From: Brucella pseudintermedia
GTDB lineage: Bacteria; Pseudomonadota; Alphaproteobacteria; Rhizobiales; Rhizobiaceae
Assembly (NCBI RefSeq): GCF_008932435.1
Contig: NZ_WBWE01000009.1
Span: 124,001-188,000 of the forward strand
Reading direction: 5' to 3'
Length of the DNA stretch: 64,000 bases
Positions 22,104 through 29,641 of the stretch are shown here, piece by piece (within the stretch, counting starts at the first letter, position 1; each line of letters begins with the position of its first letter). The translations under genes were made by a program, and so were the position numbers. Under the pieces are notes generated by a model. That model was not told the origin of the DNA. It ran no database searches and was given only the letters and a program-made list of their open reading frames with translations.

Positions 22104-23267
22104 ATGCCAGTGTTGAATCGTGCCGTTGAAATGCAAGCGGAAATCGCCGCATGGCGGCGAAAACTGCACCAGAATCCTGAACTGCTCTATGACGTGCACG
22201 AAACTGCAAAATTTGTCGAAGACAAGCTGAAATCCTTCGGTTGCGATCTTGTGGAAACCGGTGTCGGTCGCACCGGCGTGGTCGGCATCATCAAGGGCCG
22301 CCACGGCGACGGCCCGGCCATCGGCTTGCGCGCCGACATGGATGCACTGCCCATTACAGAGACGAGCGGCGTCGAATGGACCTCGCAAAATCCCGGCAAG
22401 GCGCATTCCTGCGGCCATGACGGGCACACATCCATGCTGCTGGGCGCGGCGCAATATCTCGCAGAAACCCGCAATTTCCGCGGCTCGGTCGCGCTCCTGT
22501 TCCAGCCAGCCGAAGAAGGCGGCGCTGGCGGCCTCGCCATGGTCGAGGACGGCGTGATGGACCGCCATAACATTACGGAAGTCTACGGAGTCCACAATAT
22601 GCCGGGCCTGTCGGTCGGCCAGTTCGCGATGCGAAAAGGCCCGATCATGGCTGCGACCGACGAATTCGACCTTTTCATTTCCGGGCGCGGCGGCCACGCC
22701 GCACAGCCGCATCGCACCATCGATCCGATCCTTGCAGGTTCCCAATTGATGATCGCCTTGCAAGGCATTGTCTCGCGCAACACCGATCCGCTCGATTCGC
22801 TCGTCATCTCGGTGACAAAGTTCATGGCGGGCGAGGCCTATAATGTGATCCCGGAAAGGGCGACCTTGTCCGGAACTGTCCGTACGCTCAAAAAGGAAAC
22901 CCGCGCTTTTGCCGAACGCCGCATCCGCGAAGCGGCGAGCGGTATCGCTGCCGCTACCGGCGCGGAAATCAGCGTGCGCTACAAGAACAATTATCCGGTC
23001 ACCTTCAACCACGATACGCAGACGGAATTTGTCGCCCGTATCGCAAGCTCGGTTGCCGGTGAAGGCAAGGTGGACGAGAATGTCGAGCCGATGATGGCGG
23101 CGGAAGATTTTTCCTACATGCTGGAAGCACGTCCCGGCGCCTACATCTTCCTCGGCAATGGTGACACGCCCGGTCTTCACCACCCGGCCTATGACTTCAA
23201 TGACGATGCCATTCCTTATGGCGTGAGCTATTTCGTGGCTCTGGCGGAAACGGCGCTTGCCGCCTGA
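22104..23267 (+). CDS. M20-family amidohydrolase (hippurate hydrolase-like)
   Basis: Zinc peptidase family M20D enzyme that deacylates N-acyl amino acids; the natural substrate is not shown by sequence. Visible motifs are LRADMDALPITE (residues 75-86), HSCGHDGHTSMLLGAA with C103 and H105, LFQPAEEGGAGG with the catalytic glutamates, and a late HHPAYDFND with the final metal histidine. The start at 22104 (MPVLNRA) gives 387 aa, usual for the family; an upstream extension to 22008 adds unlike sequence. It diverges from the D,D-carboxypeptidase gene. Confidence 0.9.
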   Translation: MPVLNRAVEMQAEIAAWRRKLHQNPELLYDVHETAKFVEDKLKSFGCDLVETGVGRTGVVGIIKGRHGDGPAIGLRADMDALPITETSGVEWTSQNPGKAHSCGHDGHTSMLLGAAQYLAETRNFRGSVALLFQPAEEGGAGGLAMVEDGVMDRHNITEVYGVHNMPGLSVGQFAMRKGPIMAATDEFDLFISGRGGHAAQPHRTIDPILAGSQLMIALQGIVSRNTDPLDSLVISVTKFMAGEAYNVIPERATLSGTVRTLKKETRAFAERRIREAASGIAAATGAEISVRYKNNYPVTFNHDTQTEFVARIASSVAGEGKVDENVEPMMAAEDFSYMLEARPGAYIFLGNGDTPGLHHPAYDFNDDAIPYGVSYFVALAETALAA

Positions 23268-23379
23268 AACGGAATAAATCCGCCCGCCCCGCTTTTGCGG
23301 GGTTGGCGACCGGCATGAAAAACAGTATGTGTCTGAAAGCCTTCGCGATGCCGGAATCACCGGCAAATGCGCATCGGTT

Positions 23380-23456
23380 GGTCCCGTAGCTCAGTAGGAT
23401 AGAGCGACAGATTCCTAATCTGTAGGTCACAGGTTCGATTCCTGTCGGGATCACCA
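23380..23456 (+). tRNA. tRNA-Arg (anticodon CCT)
   Basis: A complete 77-nt cloverleaf. The acceptor stem GGTCCCG pairs with CGGGATC (one G-T pair), followed by discriminator A and an encoded CCA end. The anticodon stem ACAGA/TCTGT closes the loop TTCCTAA, giving anticodon CCT, which reads AGG arginine codons. The T arm contains GGTTCGATTCC. No integrated element abuts the 3' end. Confidence 0.96.
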
Positions 23457-23464
23457 CCCAACCA

Positions 23465-24229
23465 TTATCCCTCATACGGCCAGTTGGCCTGAGAAAAGAC
23501 ACCGCCATCGACCCAGATCGTCTGGCCAGTCACGAACCGCGCTGCGTCGGAAGCAAGAAACAGGACCGGACCCGAAATGTCCTCTGCCGTTCCGACCCGC
23601 CGTAGCGGCGTGATGCGCGCCCAGGTGCCCGCATAATCGGGCTGCTCTTCCGCCGTCCGCTCATTGAGGATCGCACCGGGCGCAACACAGTTCACCCGAA
23701 TGCCGTGCGGCCCGAGCTCCACGGCCGAAGTCTTGGTGAACTGCTCTATGCCACCCTTCGATGCCGTGTAAGAGACGAGCTTTGGAAAGGCGAGCTTGTT
23801 GCAGCCGGAGCCGATATTGACAATGGCGCCGCCCTTGTCGGCCTCCACCATGCGTTTGGCTGCAGCCTGGGTGTTGAGGAAACAGCCTTTCAGATTGGTG
23901 CGGATGACATCGTCCCAGCCCTCTTCGGAAAGCTCCAGCAAGGGAGCCCAGGTTTGGATACCCGCATTGTTAACCAGCACATCCGGCGCATCGCCGAACC
24001 AGTCGCAAACCTCATCGAAAAAGGCTTCAACCTCGGCGTGCCGCCCGACATCGCAGCCAAGCCCCAGCGCCTGACCGCCAGCCTCCTCGATGGCTTCCAC
24101 GAGCGATTGCGCAGCTTCGTCATCGTGCCTGTAGCTGAACGCCACCGTGTAGCCCGCTTCCGCAAAGGCGGAGACAAGATGCCGCCCGATGCCGGTGCTA
24201 CCTCCCGTCACGACTGCGAACTCACCCAT
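23465..24229 (-). CDS. SDR-family NAD(P)-dependent oxidoreductase
   Basis: Classical short-chain dehydrogenase/reductase of 254 residues. Cofactor motif TGGSTGIG is at 8-15, NNAG at 87-90, and the catalytic set includes S141, Y154 and K158 (YTASK). The C-terminus GQTIWVDGGVFSQANWPYEG is typical of glucose-dehydrogenase or 3-oxoacyl reductase-like members. Substrate cannot be deduced. It stands alone, converging on the tRNA gene and diverging from the GFA-family gene. Confidence 0.9.
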   Translation of the reverse strand: MGEFAVVTGGSTGIGRHLVSAFAEAGYTVAFSYRHDDEAAQSLVEAIEEAGGQALGLGCDVGRHAEVEAFFDEVCDWFGDAPDVLVNNAGIQTWAPLLELSEEGWDDVIRTNLKGCFLNTQAAAKRMVEADKGGAIVNIGSGCNKLAFPKLVSYTASKGGIEQFTKTSAVELGPHGIRVNCVAPGAILNERTAEEQPDYAGTWARITPLRRVGTAEDISGPVLFLASDAARFVTGQTIWVDGGVFSQANWPYEG

Positions 24230-24335
24230 AACTGCTCCCTCCCGGATATAATTCCGGCAACGAATTTAATCGGTTTTCGGCGGTGGTAAACCGGCAAAAA
24301 AGAAAATAGCTTTCGTGCAAATGCGAGGAGAGAAA

Positions 24336-24773
24336 ATGAATCCCGATATCAAGGAAGCCAATGGGGCATGTCACTGCGGAACCGTGCGTTTCCGCGTAAA
24401 ACTTTCCGATGGACTGCACAGCGCGCGACGCTGTACCTGCTCCTATTGCCGGATGCGCGGCGCTGTGGCCGTTTCAGCCGATCTGGACGGGCTGGAAATC
24501 CTTGAGGGCGAGGACGCACTGACCCTCTACCGGTTCAATACCGCCGTGGCGAAGCATTATTTCTGCTCGAAATGCGGGATCTACACATTCCACCAGCGTC
24601 GCTCCAATCCGCGCCAGTACGGCATCAACGCTGCCTGCCTCGAAGGCGTTTCGCCTTTCGATTTCAGAGCCGTTCCGGTCAGCGACGGCGTGAACCACCC
24701 GTCCGACAATCCGCACCGAAAGGGGTCGGGTGTGGTAGGGTATCTGCGTTTTGAGCCCATCGAAAGGGAATAG
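24336..24773 (+). CDS. GFA (CENP-V/glutathione-dependent formaldehyde-activating) family protein
   Basis: Small zinc-binding protein (145 aa) of the GFA/Mss4-like fold. The cysteines that form its two zinc sites are visible: C12 and C14 (CHC), C33, C35 and C38 (CTCSYC), and C77 and C80 (CSKCGIYTFH). A role in glutathione-dependent formaldehyde handling is known only for some members, so the substrate is open. ATG at 24336 is preferred to an upstream start at 24315 because GAGGAGAG lies just before it. The downstream DNA holds a decayed transposase. Confidence 0.85.
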   Translation: MNPDIKEANGACHCGTVRFRVKLSDGLHSARRCTCSYCRMRGAVAVSADLDGLEILEGEDALTLYRFNTAVAKHYFCSKCGIYTFHQRRSNPRQYGINAACLEGVSPFDFRAVPVSDGVNHPSDNPHRKGSGVVGYLRFEPIERE

Positions 24774-24826
24774 GTATTACCGGACTTTACTGGTGCAATC
24801 TTCTCTCACGTTTGGAGGGATTGACC

Positions 24827-25003
24827 GTGGGACAAATCCTACATGGCTGCGTCGCGTCACGAAGGCAAACCGTCGAGCAATACAAAATAGTAAAGAGAGC
24901 CTGAGGCTCTCTCGAAGCTCTAGGAGATCAATCCAAAGACGGTGATCAAGCAGAAGAAGCGGACTTCGGTGCCCGATCTACCGACCGGTCGGGGGAGCCA
25001 CAC
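24827..25003 (+). pseudogene. decayed IS481-family transposase N-terminal fragment
   Basis: Three pieces in different frames match the order of the conserved IS481-type transposase N-terminus. GTG at 24827 starts VGQILHGC, like the usual MGQILHG opening. A shifted frame then reads RRAIQNSKESLR, and a third frame, from about 24930, reads INPKTVIKQKKRTSVPDLPTG, the helix-turn-helix region. A GGAGGG ribosome binding site (24813-24818) remains in front. At least two frameshifts and loss of the catalytic domain mean it is dead. No clear terminal inverted repeats are visible. Confidence 0.7.
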
Positions 25004-25267
25004 TCCGTGCGTTCCGTTCCTATGCAAAGACCACCGACGGATGGATCGAGGCCGCGAATATCCGGACCCTCTTCGCTCTTCAGAATGGTCGGCGCATGGT
25101 TTTTGAAGCGCTACGCATTATGCAATATTACAAGCCGGGCGTCGTGTTCCTCGCCTGGTTCAACAGCCTCCAGACCGATTTCACCATGCCAGGCGGAATA
25201 TGCTCGACCAGTCTGAGCTGGCCATCCGCCGCACGAGAATGCTTCTGGCCGTTCACGGCATATCGTG

Positions 25268-25294
25268 AAAACAGGCGGGGTTCGCCGCCTGTTT
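25268..25294 (-). terminator. terminator of the LLM oxidoreductase gene
   Basis: AAACAGGCGG (25269-25278) and CCGCCTGTTT (25285-25294) form a 10-bp stem with a 6-nt loop. On the minus strand it is followed by a short T-run and lies 9 bp after the oxidoreductase stop. Confidence 0.7.
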
Positions 25295-25302
25295 CCAACT
25301 CG

Positions 25303-26325
25303 TCACCGCCAGCCGAGACCCGGCGCGACATGCTTGAGGATCGACTCGATCACATGCGCGTTGTACTCGACGCCAAGCTGGTTCGGCACGGTGAGAAGCA
25401 GCGTATCGGCTTCGGCAATCGCCTCGTCCTTGGCCAGCTCCTCGATCAGCTGGTCAGGCTCGGCAGCATAGGACCGCCCGAAGACGGCCCGCAGGTCTTC
25501 CTCGATATAACCGATGGAATCCTGTTCCTTGCCGCCATTGCCGAAATAGGCCCGGTCGCGATCATCGACCAGCGCGAAGATGCTGCGGCTCACCGAGACA
25601 CGCGGCGTGCGCGTATGTCCGGCTTCCTTCCAGGCTTCACGATAGGCGCGAATCTGCTTGGCCTGCTGGATATGCAGCGGCTCGCCAGACTCGTCCTTCT
25701 TCAAGGTCGAGCTTTGCAGGTTCATGCCAAGCTTTGCCGCCCACACAGCCGTAGCATCCGATGCAGCACCCCACCAGATCCGGTCGCGAAGGCCTTCCGA
25801 GTGCGGCTCGAGGCGCAGCAGACCGGGAGGGTTCGGAAACATCGGGCGCGGATTGGGCTGGGCAAAGCCCTGCCCCTTCAGCGCCTCGAAAAACACCTCA
25901 CCATGCTGGCGGCCCATATCGGCATCGGTCTTGCCTTCTTCCGGCGCATAGCCGAAATAACGCCAGCCATCGATCACTTGTTCCGGCGAGCCGCGGCTGA
26001 TGCCAAGCTGCAAGCGGCCCTTGGAGATCAGGTCGGCAGCGCCCGCGTCCTCGACCATATAAAGCGGATTTTCATACCGCATGTCGATGACGGCGGTGCC
26101 GATCTCGATCTTGCTGGTTTTGGCACCAATGGCTGCAAGCAACGGAAAGGGCGAAGCGAGCTGCCGCGCAAAATGGTGCACGCGGAAATAGGCGCCATCG
26201 GCCCCCAATTCCTCGGCGGCGACGGCCAGATCGATCGACTGCAGAAGTGTATCGCTTGCCGAACGGGTTCCCGATTGCGGCGACGGCGACCAGTGGCCGA
26301 AGGAAAGAAAGCCGATTTTCTTCAT
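25303..26325 (-). CDS. LLM-class flavin-dependent oxidoreductase
   Basis: Luciferase-like monooxygenase superfamily protein (340 aa), using reduced FMN or F420; alphaproteobacterial members mainly use FMN. The sequence shows the family's beta-alpha barrel landmarks: MKKIGFLSFGHW start, GADGAYFRVHHFARQ, IEIGTAVIDMRYENPLYMVEDAGAADLIS and the GRLQLGISRGSPEQ cofactor loop. The physiological substrate is unknown. It is flanked by its own terminator and diverges from the ABC substrate-binding gene, 269 bp away. Confidence 0.88.
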   Translation of the reverse strand: MKKIGFLSFGHWSPSPQSGTRSASDTLLQSIDLAVAAEELGADGAYFRVHHFARQLASPFPLLAAIGAKTSKIEIGTAVIDMRYENPLYMVEDAGAADLISKGRLQLGISRGSPEQVIDGWRYFGYAPEEGKTDADMGRQHGEVFFEALKGQGFAQPNPRPMFPNPPGLLRLEPHSEGLRDRIWWGAASDATAVWAAKLGMNLQSSTLKKDESGEPLHIQQAKQIRAYREAWKEAGHTRTPRVSVSRSIFALVDDRDRAYFGNGGKEQDSIGYIEEDLRAVFGRSYAAEPDQLIEELAKDEAIAEADTLLLTVPNQLGVEYNAHVIESILKHVAPGLGWR

Positions 26326-26477
26326 GATGATGTTCCCTGATTGCGGGCAAAAATTTGGTTCCTGTCCAATATGGCGGCGCAGGGCACGATTGGAAGGGTG
26401 CCAAACACGGACACAGTGTTCAGTATTCGCAACCTGCAGCTTTCACGCGGGAAGCAACCGCACCTTCTTCGGATACG

Positions 26478-26506
26478 TTGACAGTCTATCCGGAGCCGAT
26501 TAAGCC
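26478..26506 (+). promoter_or_regulatory. possible promoter of the ABC binding-protein gene
   Basis: TTGACA at 26478-26483 is followed after 17 bp by TAAGCC (26501-26506), a weak -10 box. It lies 89 bp upstream of the binding-protein ATG. The -10 mismatch makes this tentative; regulation by an activator is possible but not shown. Confidence 0.3.
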
Positions 26507-26594
26507 TCAAATCTGGCGGATAAACCTTCAATCTGAGGTTATTGGAGAAAAGGTGTTTGCCGATAAGCAACGCACCAAAACAGGGGAGATTTTC

Positions 26595-27548
26595 ATGCGT
26601 TCTATGCTTCTGGCCTTGCTGGCCGCAACGGCCATTGCCACTTCGGCACAGGCAAAAGACGCCACCGTCGCCGTAACCGCCATCGTTGAACATCCGGCCC
26701 TCGACGCCGCCCGCGACGGCGTGAAGGACGCGCTGGCCGAAGCAGGCTTCAAGGAAGGCGAAAATCTGAAATTCGTCTACCAGTCCGCACAGGGCAACCC
26801 GGCCACCGCAGCGCAGATCGCCCGCCAGTTCGTCGGCGAAGCGCCGGACGTGATCGTCCCGATCTCCACGCCGTCGGCACAGGCCGTCGTTTCGGCCACC
26901 CGCGATATTCCGGTGGTCTTCACCGCCGTATCCGATCCGGTCGGCGCGCAGCTCGTCAAGGACATGGCAAAGCCCGGCGGCAATGTCACCGGCCTTTCCG
27001 ACATGTCGCCTGTGGCGGAGCATATCAAGCTCATCAAGGAAGTGATGCCGAACATCAAGAAGCTCGGCTATCTCTACAATTCCGGCGAAACCAATTCCGT
27101 GTCGCTTCTGGCGGCGCTGAAGGAAGCTGCTTCCGCCGAAGGCATCGAAATCGTTGAATCGGCCGCCACCAAGTCGGCTGAAGTCCAGGGCGCTGCCCGT
27201 GCGCTCGTTGGCCGTGCGGATGCGATGTATGTCCCGACCGACAACACCATCGTCTCGGCTCTCGAAAGCGCCGTCGGCGTTGCCGAGGAAAGCAAGCTGC
27301 CGCTCTTCACCGCCGATACGGATTCCGTGAAGCGCGGCGCAGTGGCTGCGCTTGGCTTCAACTATTACGATGTCGGCAAGCAGACCGGCGCCGTCGTAGT
27401 CAAGATTCTGAATGGCGAAAAGCCGGGCGACATTTCGGTCGACATCGCCAAGGGTACCGATCTCGTCATCAATCTTGGTGCAGCCAAGAAGATGGGCGTC
27501 GAGTTCCCGCAGGCCGTCATCGACCGCGCCACCAGCAAGATCGACTGA
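26595..27548 (+). CDS. ABC transporter substrate-binding protein (COG2984/TrpX-like)
   Basis: Periplasmic binding protein of the family linked to uptake of aromatic amino acids or similar small molecules. The ATG at 26595 gives 317 aa with a signal peptide (cleavage after TSAQA, residue 20). Conserved features include AVTAIVEHPALDAARDG, the QSAQGNP stretch, DVIVPISTPSAQAV, VFTAVSDPVGAQLV and GKQTGAVVVKILNGEKPGD. A longer frame from 26355 has no signal peptide and is rejected. Its permease and ATPase partners, normally adjacent, begin only at 30175, beyond a 2.6-kb segment of other genes and repeats. Confidence 0.88.
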   Translation: MRSMLLALLAATAIATSAQAKDATVAVTAIVEHPALDAARDGVKDALAEAGFKEGENLKFVYQSAQGNPATAAQIARQFVGEAPDVIVPISTPSAQAVVSATRDIPVVFTAVSDPVGAQLVKDMAKPGGNVTGLSDMSPVAEHIKLIKEVMPNIKKLGYLYNSGETNSVSLLAALKEAASAEGIEIVESAATKSAEVQGAARALVGRADAMYVPTDNTIVSALESAVGVAEESKLPLFTADTDSVKRGAVAALGFNYYDVGKQTGAVVVKILNGEKPGDISVDIAKGTDLVINLGAAKKMGVEFPQAVIDRATSKID

Positions 27549-27622
27549 TCCAGCGAGCCGTCTCCGACATTTGCGTCGCCGGTCGATGCAAATGTCGGAA
27601 CAAACTTCTACCGGCTTTAAGA

Positions 27623-27662
27623 GCATTTCCAGCAAAAGTGCGAAGCGGTTTTGCGTCGGATA
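27623..27662 (+). repeat. short palindromic repeat, family A copy 1
   Basis: A 40-bp unit running from GCATTTCCAGCAAAAGTGCG to GCGTCGGATA. It is identical over all 40 bp, in reverse orientation, to the copy at 29022-29061, and closely related to the next copy at 27678. The core contains complementary parts that could form a hairpin in RNA. Such elements are scattered between Brucella/Ochrobactrum genes. Confidence 0.8.
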
Positions 27663-27677
27663 ATGCGTAGAGACAGA

Positions 27678-27721
27678 GCATTTCCAGCAAAAGTGTGAGA
27701 CGGTTTTGCGTTCGGAAATGC
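27678..27721 (+). repeat. short palindromic repeat, family A copy 2
   Basis: A 44-bp unit bounded by GCATTTCC and its reverse complement GGAAATGC, with the same AGCAAAAGTG and CGGTTTTGCG core as copy 1. It lies 15 bp after copy 1 in the same direction, and shows the terminal inverted repeats of the element most clearly. Confidence 0.75.
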
Positions 27722-27753
27722 CGAGAAAACAAATAGAGGACTTCCAATTTTAG

Positions 27754-27798
27754 AGCATAATCCGACCGGAGTGAAACGAGGATCGATAAGATTATGCT
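27754..27798. repeat. short palindromic repeat, family B
   Basis: AGCATAATC (27754-27762) and GATTATGCT (27790-27798) are inverted ends around a middle reading CCGGAGTGAAACGAGGATC. It differs from family A in sequence but has the same layout, a short element with 9-bp terminal inverted repeats. Confidence 0.6.
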
Positions 27799-27901
27799 TG
27801 AAATAGAAGAAGTTGGAGCGCCGGTCTGGTCCAATCGGATCGAAACGCGCTCCATGCCGGGCCACATCCATCATGTGCGAGGCCATGCGCCAAAACCGGG
27901 A

Positions 27902-28564
27902 TCAGGCCGCTTCTTTCAAGATAGGGCGGATGGGCAGCGGTGCCGTGCCCAGATATCCCGCGACCATCCGGGTAATATGTTCCACAATCTCGTCCTCATC
28001 GGACAGGGAATGCCCGCAATCGTTGAGAACTATAGCATGGGTCAGCGTCTCCACGGTGGTTACGCAAATGAACGCAGCCGTATCAAGGTCCTTGAGCTGA
28101 ACGTCGTCCCTGCATTCTTCGAGATAATGCCGAACCAGATGTAGCGTATCCTTGCGGATCGCTTCCACCTCGGCCAGTTTTCCGATTCTGGGGACTTCTT
28201 CCTTCAGGATGCGGTGGAGCTCGGGATCAACCCGATGCGCGGCGATCATGGCGCGAATGAGTTCCCGCATAGCGCTGTTCAGGTCGTCCGAGGCGCATTC
28301 CCGCATGGCATTTTCAAGCAAGGCCAGAATTTCGCGATTGTGCCGTGCAACAAGCGCCGCCACCAGCGACTCCTTGTTTGGAAAATACTGATAGAGCGAC
28401 CCGATGCTCACACCGGCGACCGCGGCGACGCGGTTTGTGCTAGTCCGGGCATAACCTTCACGCACCAAAACACGAGCAGTGGCATCCAGTATCGCTTCGA
28501 CGGTCATTCTTGACCTCTCCTGCGAGGCGGATTTTCTGGGATTTGTGGCGCGCAGTTTGGCCAT
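27902..28564 (-). CDS. TetR/AcrR-family transcriptional regulator
   Basis: One-component repressor of 220 residues. The N-terminal helix-turn-helix (ILDATARVLVREGYARTSTNRVAAVAGVSIGSLYQYFPNKESLV) is clear, and the remaining helices form the ligand and dimer domain with a C-terminal region like the TetR_C class. The frame reaches 28636, but MAKLRAT at 28564 fits family length. Upstream lies a palindrome (28595-28612), likely its own operator, also facing the small secreted protein at 28719. Ligand and regulon are unknown; neighbouring ABC genes or cytochrome b561 are possible targets. Confidence 0.88.
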   Translation of the reverse strand: MAKLRATNPRKSASQERSRMTVEAILDATARVLVREGYARTSTNRVAAVAGVSIGSLYQYFPNKESLVAALVARHNREILALLENAMRECASDDLNSAMRELIRAMIAAHRVDPELHRILKEEVPRIGKLAEVEAIRKDTLHLVRHYLEECRDDVQLKDLDTAAFICVTTVETLTHAIVLNDCGHSLSDEDEIVEHITRMVAGYLGTAPLPIRPILKEAA

Positions 28565-28594
28565 GTCGCGATTTTTCCGAATGCGAGTAGACAA

Positions 28595-28612
28595 TGTGAG
28601 TAAACACTCACA
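28595..28612. promoter_or_regulatory. TetR-type operator palindrome
   Basis: TGTGAGT (28595-28601) and ACTCACA (28606-28612) are perfect inverted repeats around a 4-bp spacer, 30 bp upstream of the tetR start and about 106 bp upstream of the divergent small gene. TGAGT-N-ACTCA dyads are common for TetR-family autoregulation. The binding partner is inferred from position. Confidence 0.6.
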
Positions 28613-28718
28613 TAATTTGTATAAATCGTCAACCACAATGAATGATAAGTAATTTTCAGTGAAAAGCTACTGAAATTTTCTCGTACCATTCTGCTTTAAA
28701 CATGGGTTCTGTAGAAAA

Positions 28719-28919
28719 ATGAAGTTCATCAATGCTGCGTTGCTTGTTGCCATAATGGTAACAGGAGCGGGATGCGTGAGTGCTGCGCAAAACGATGTTC
28801 GCGCTAGCCAGGCGGACTGTGCGAATACACACCATAGTCGGACATTCAATGAATATTGCGACGCGCCCAAGCTGGGGTGGAAGGGCGCGAATGGAAGTGA
28901 TTTCCTCATCAGCCGCTGA
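28719..28919 (+). CDS. small secreted hypothetical protein, 66 aa
   Basis: No family recognised. Residues 1-22 form a signal sequence (MKFINAALLVAIMVTGAGCVSAAQ) that could be cut by signal peptidase I after VSAAQ, or by the lipoprotein enzyme at GAGC. The mature part is only about 45 residues, with two further cysteines (C34, C47) that might form a disulfide. No strong ribosome binding site is seen before the ATG. It diverges from tetR across the operator, so it may be the regulator's target. Coding status is supported mainly by the signal peptide. Confidence 0.5.
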   Translation: MKFINAALLVAIMVTGAGCVSAAQNDVRASQADCANTHHSRTFNEYCDAPKLGWKGANGSDFLISR

Positions 28920-29021
28920 TTGACCGGCAGAGCGCTTCACGCAGGGAAATCAGTCCGCCGGACTGATTTCTGCTCCTGCTCGATCAGATAGGACGCGCTC
29001 CAACCTTTTGTTTTTACCGCA

Positions 29022-29061
29022 TATCCGACGCAAAACCGCTTCGCACTTTTGCTGGAAATGC
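29022..29061 (-). repeat. short palindromic repeat, family A copy 3 (inverted)
   Basis: Exact reverse complement, over 40 bp, of the element at 27623-27662. Together the two copies bracket the tetR gene and small secreted protein as inverted repeats about 1.36 kb apart. It lies just past the cytochrome b561 stop codon. Confidence 0.8.
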
Positions 29062-29080
29062 TTTGTCCGCGCATCACTGA

Positions 29081-29641
29081 TCACCGCTTCGATTCTTGAC
29101 CAATCATTCTGCGAAACGTGTCGTCCCCCAACACGAAGTGGTGAAGCATAGCCATCACTACATGCCCTGCTATCACCACTAACAAAACCCAGCCCAGCAA
29201 GCTGTGGGCTGCGTTGCCGGGAGCCGTCAGCGCCGTATTTTCCACAACAGCAGGCGTAAATATTTCTACGCCGAGGAACGAAAAACCGTATTGATCTCCT
29301 GCCGCCCGCATCAGCGCCAGCAAAGGCACCAGGAGCATGAGAGCGTAAATAACCAAATGCCCGGCGGCGGCCAGTTTTCCCGACAGTCCTGGCGTGTGGT
29401 GCCGGCGACCGATATTCAGAATTCCCCATATTCCACGCAGAAAGGCCAACAAAAACAAAGTGAACCCGACTTGTTGGTGCAGCGGCCAAAGCGCATCGCT
29501 TAAAGCACCCTCTCCCGACAGATAAAGCGTAATTGCGATACCGAACTGCAAGATAAATAAAACAGCCATTGACCAGTGAAATATGCGGCTTATCAATCCA
29601 TAGCGATTAACAGAGTCCAACAATGAAGAATTATTTCTCAT
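29081..29641 (-). CDS. cytochrome b561 family protein
   Basis: Diheme inner-membrane cytochrome b of 186 residues with four hydrophobic segments. Candidate haem-ligand histidines sit in RIFHWSMAVLF, LWPLHQQVGF, AAAGHLVIYALM and the last helix region HSLLGWVLL/AGHVVMAMLHHF. Bacterial CybB-type members pass electrons between quinol and superoxide or other partners. It is separated from other genes by AT-rich DNA upstream and a repeat downstream. Its position inside the split ABC locus suggests it arrived with the segment. Confidence 0.88.
   Translation of the reverse strand: MRNNSSLLDSVNRYGLISRIFHWSMAVLFILQFGIAITLYLSGEGALSDALWPLHQQVGFTLFLLAFLRGIWGILNIGRRHHTPGLSGKLAAAGHLVIYALMLLVPLLALMRAAGDQYGFSFLGVEIFTPAVVENTALTAPGNAAHSLLGWVLLVVIAGHVVMAMLHHFVLGDDTFRRMIGQESKR

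Larger units (their letters stand above)
24774..25302. other. gene-poor scar region with transposase remnant
   Basis: This 529-bp gap has no intact gene. Its first part holds a frameshifted IS481-type transposase N-terminus (24827-25003). From about 25010 to 25250 a frame stays open (residues reading RSYAKTTDGWIEAAN... in short), but I recognise no family on either strand. A terminator at 25268-25294 ends the leftward oxidoreductase gene. Confidence 0.5.
27549..27901. other. repeat-rich gap after the ABC binding-protein gene
   Basis: The 353 bp between the binding-protein stop and the tetR stop contain three short palindromic repeat elements (27623-27662, 27678-27721, 27754-27798) and no gene. 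Short open frames here are read through the repeats and have no start signals. Confidence 0.6.

Noticed and set aside
21999-23366. 455-codon minus-strand open frame opposite the M20 amidohydrolase
   Set aside because: Spans a gene with clear M20 motifs on the other strand; no family match.
23197-23508. Minus-strand open frame with the peptide PTGIEPVTYRLGICRS over the tRNA
   Set aside because: It is the reverse strand of tRNA-Arg(CCT); this peptide pattern is a well-known false ORF across tRNA genes.
26355-26594. 80-codon N-terminal extension of the ABC binding protein
   Set aside because: Removes the signal peptide from the N-terminus; ATG at 26595 gives a normal exported protein.
27749-28144. 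116-codon plus-strand frame after the family B repeat
   Set aside because: Mostly antisense to tetR and reads through a repeat; no start signal or family.
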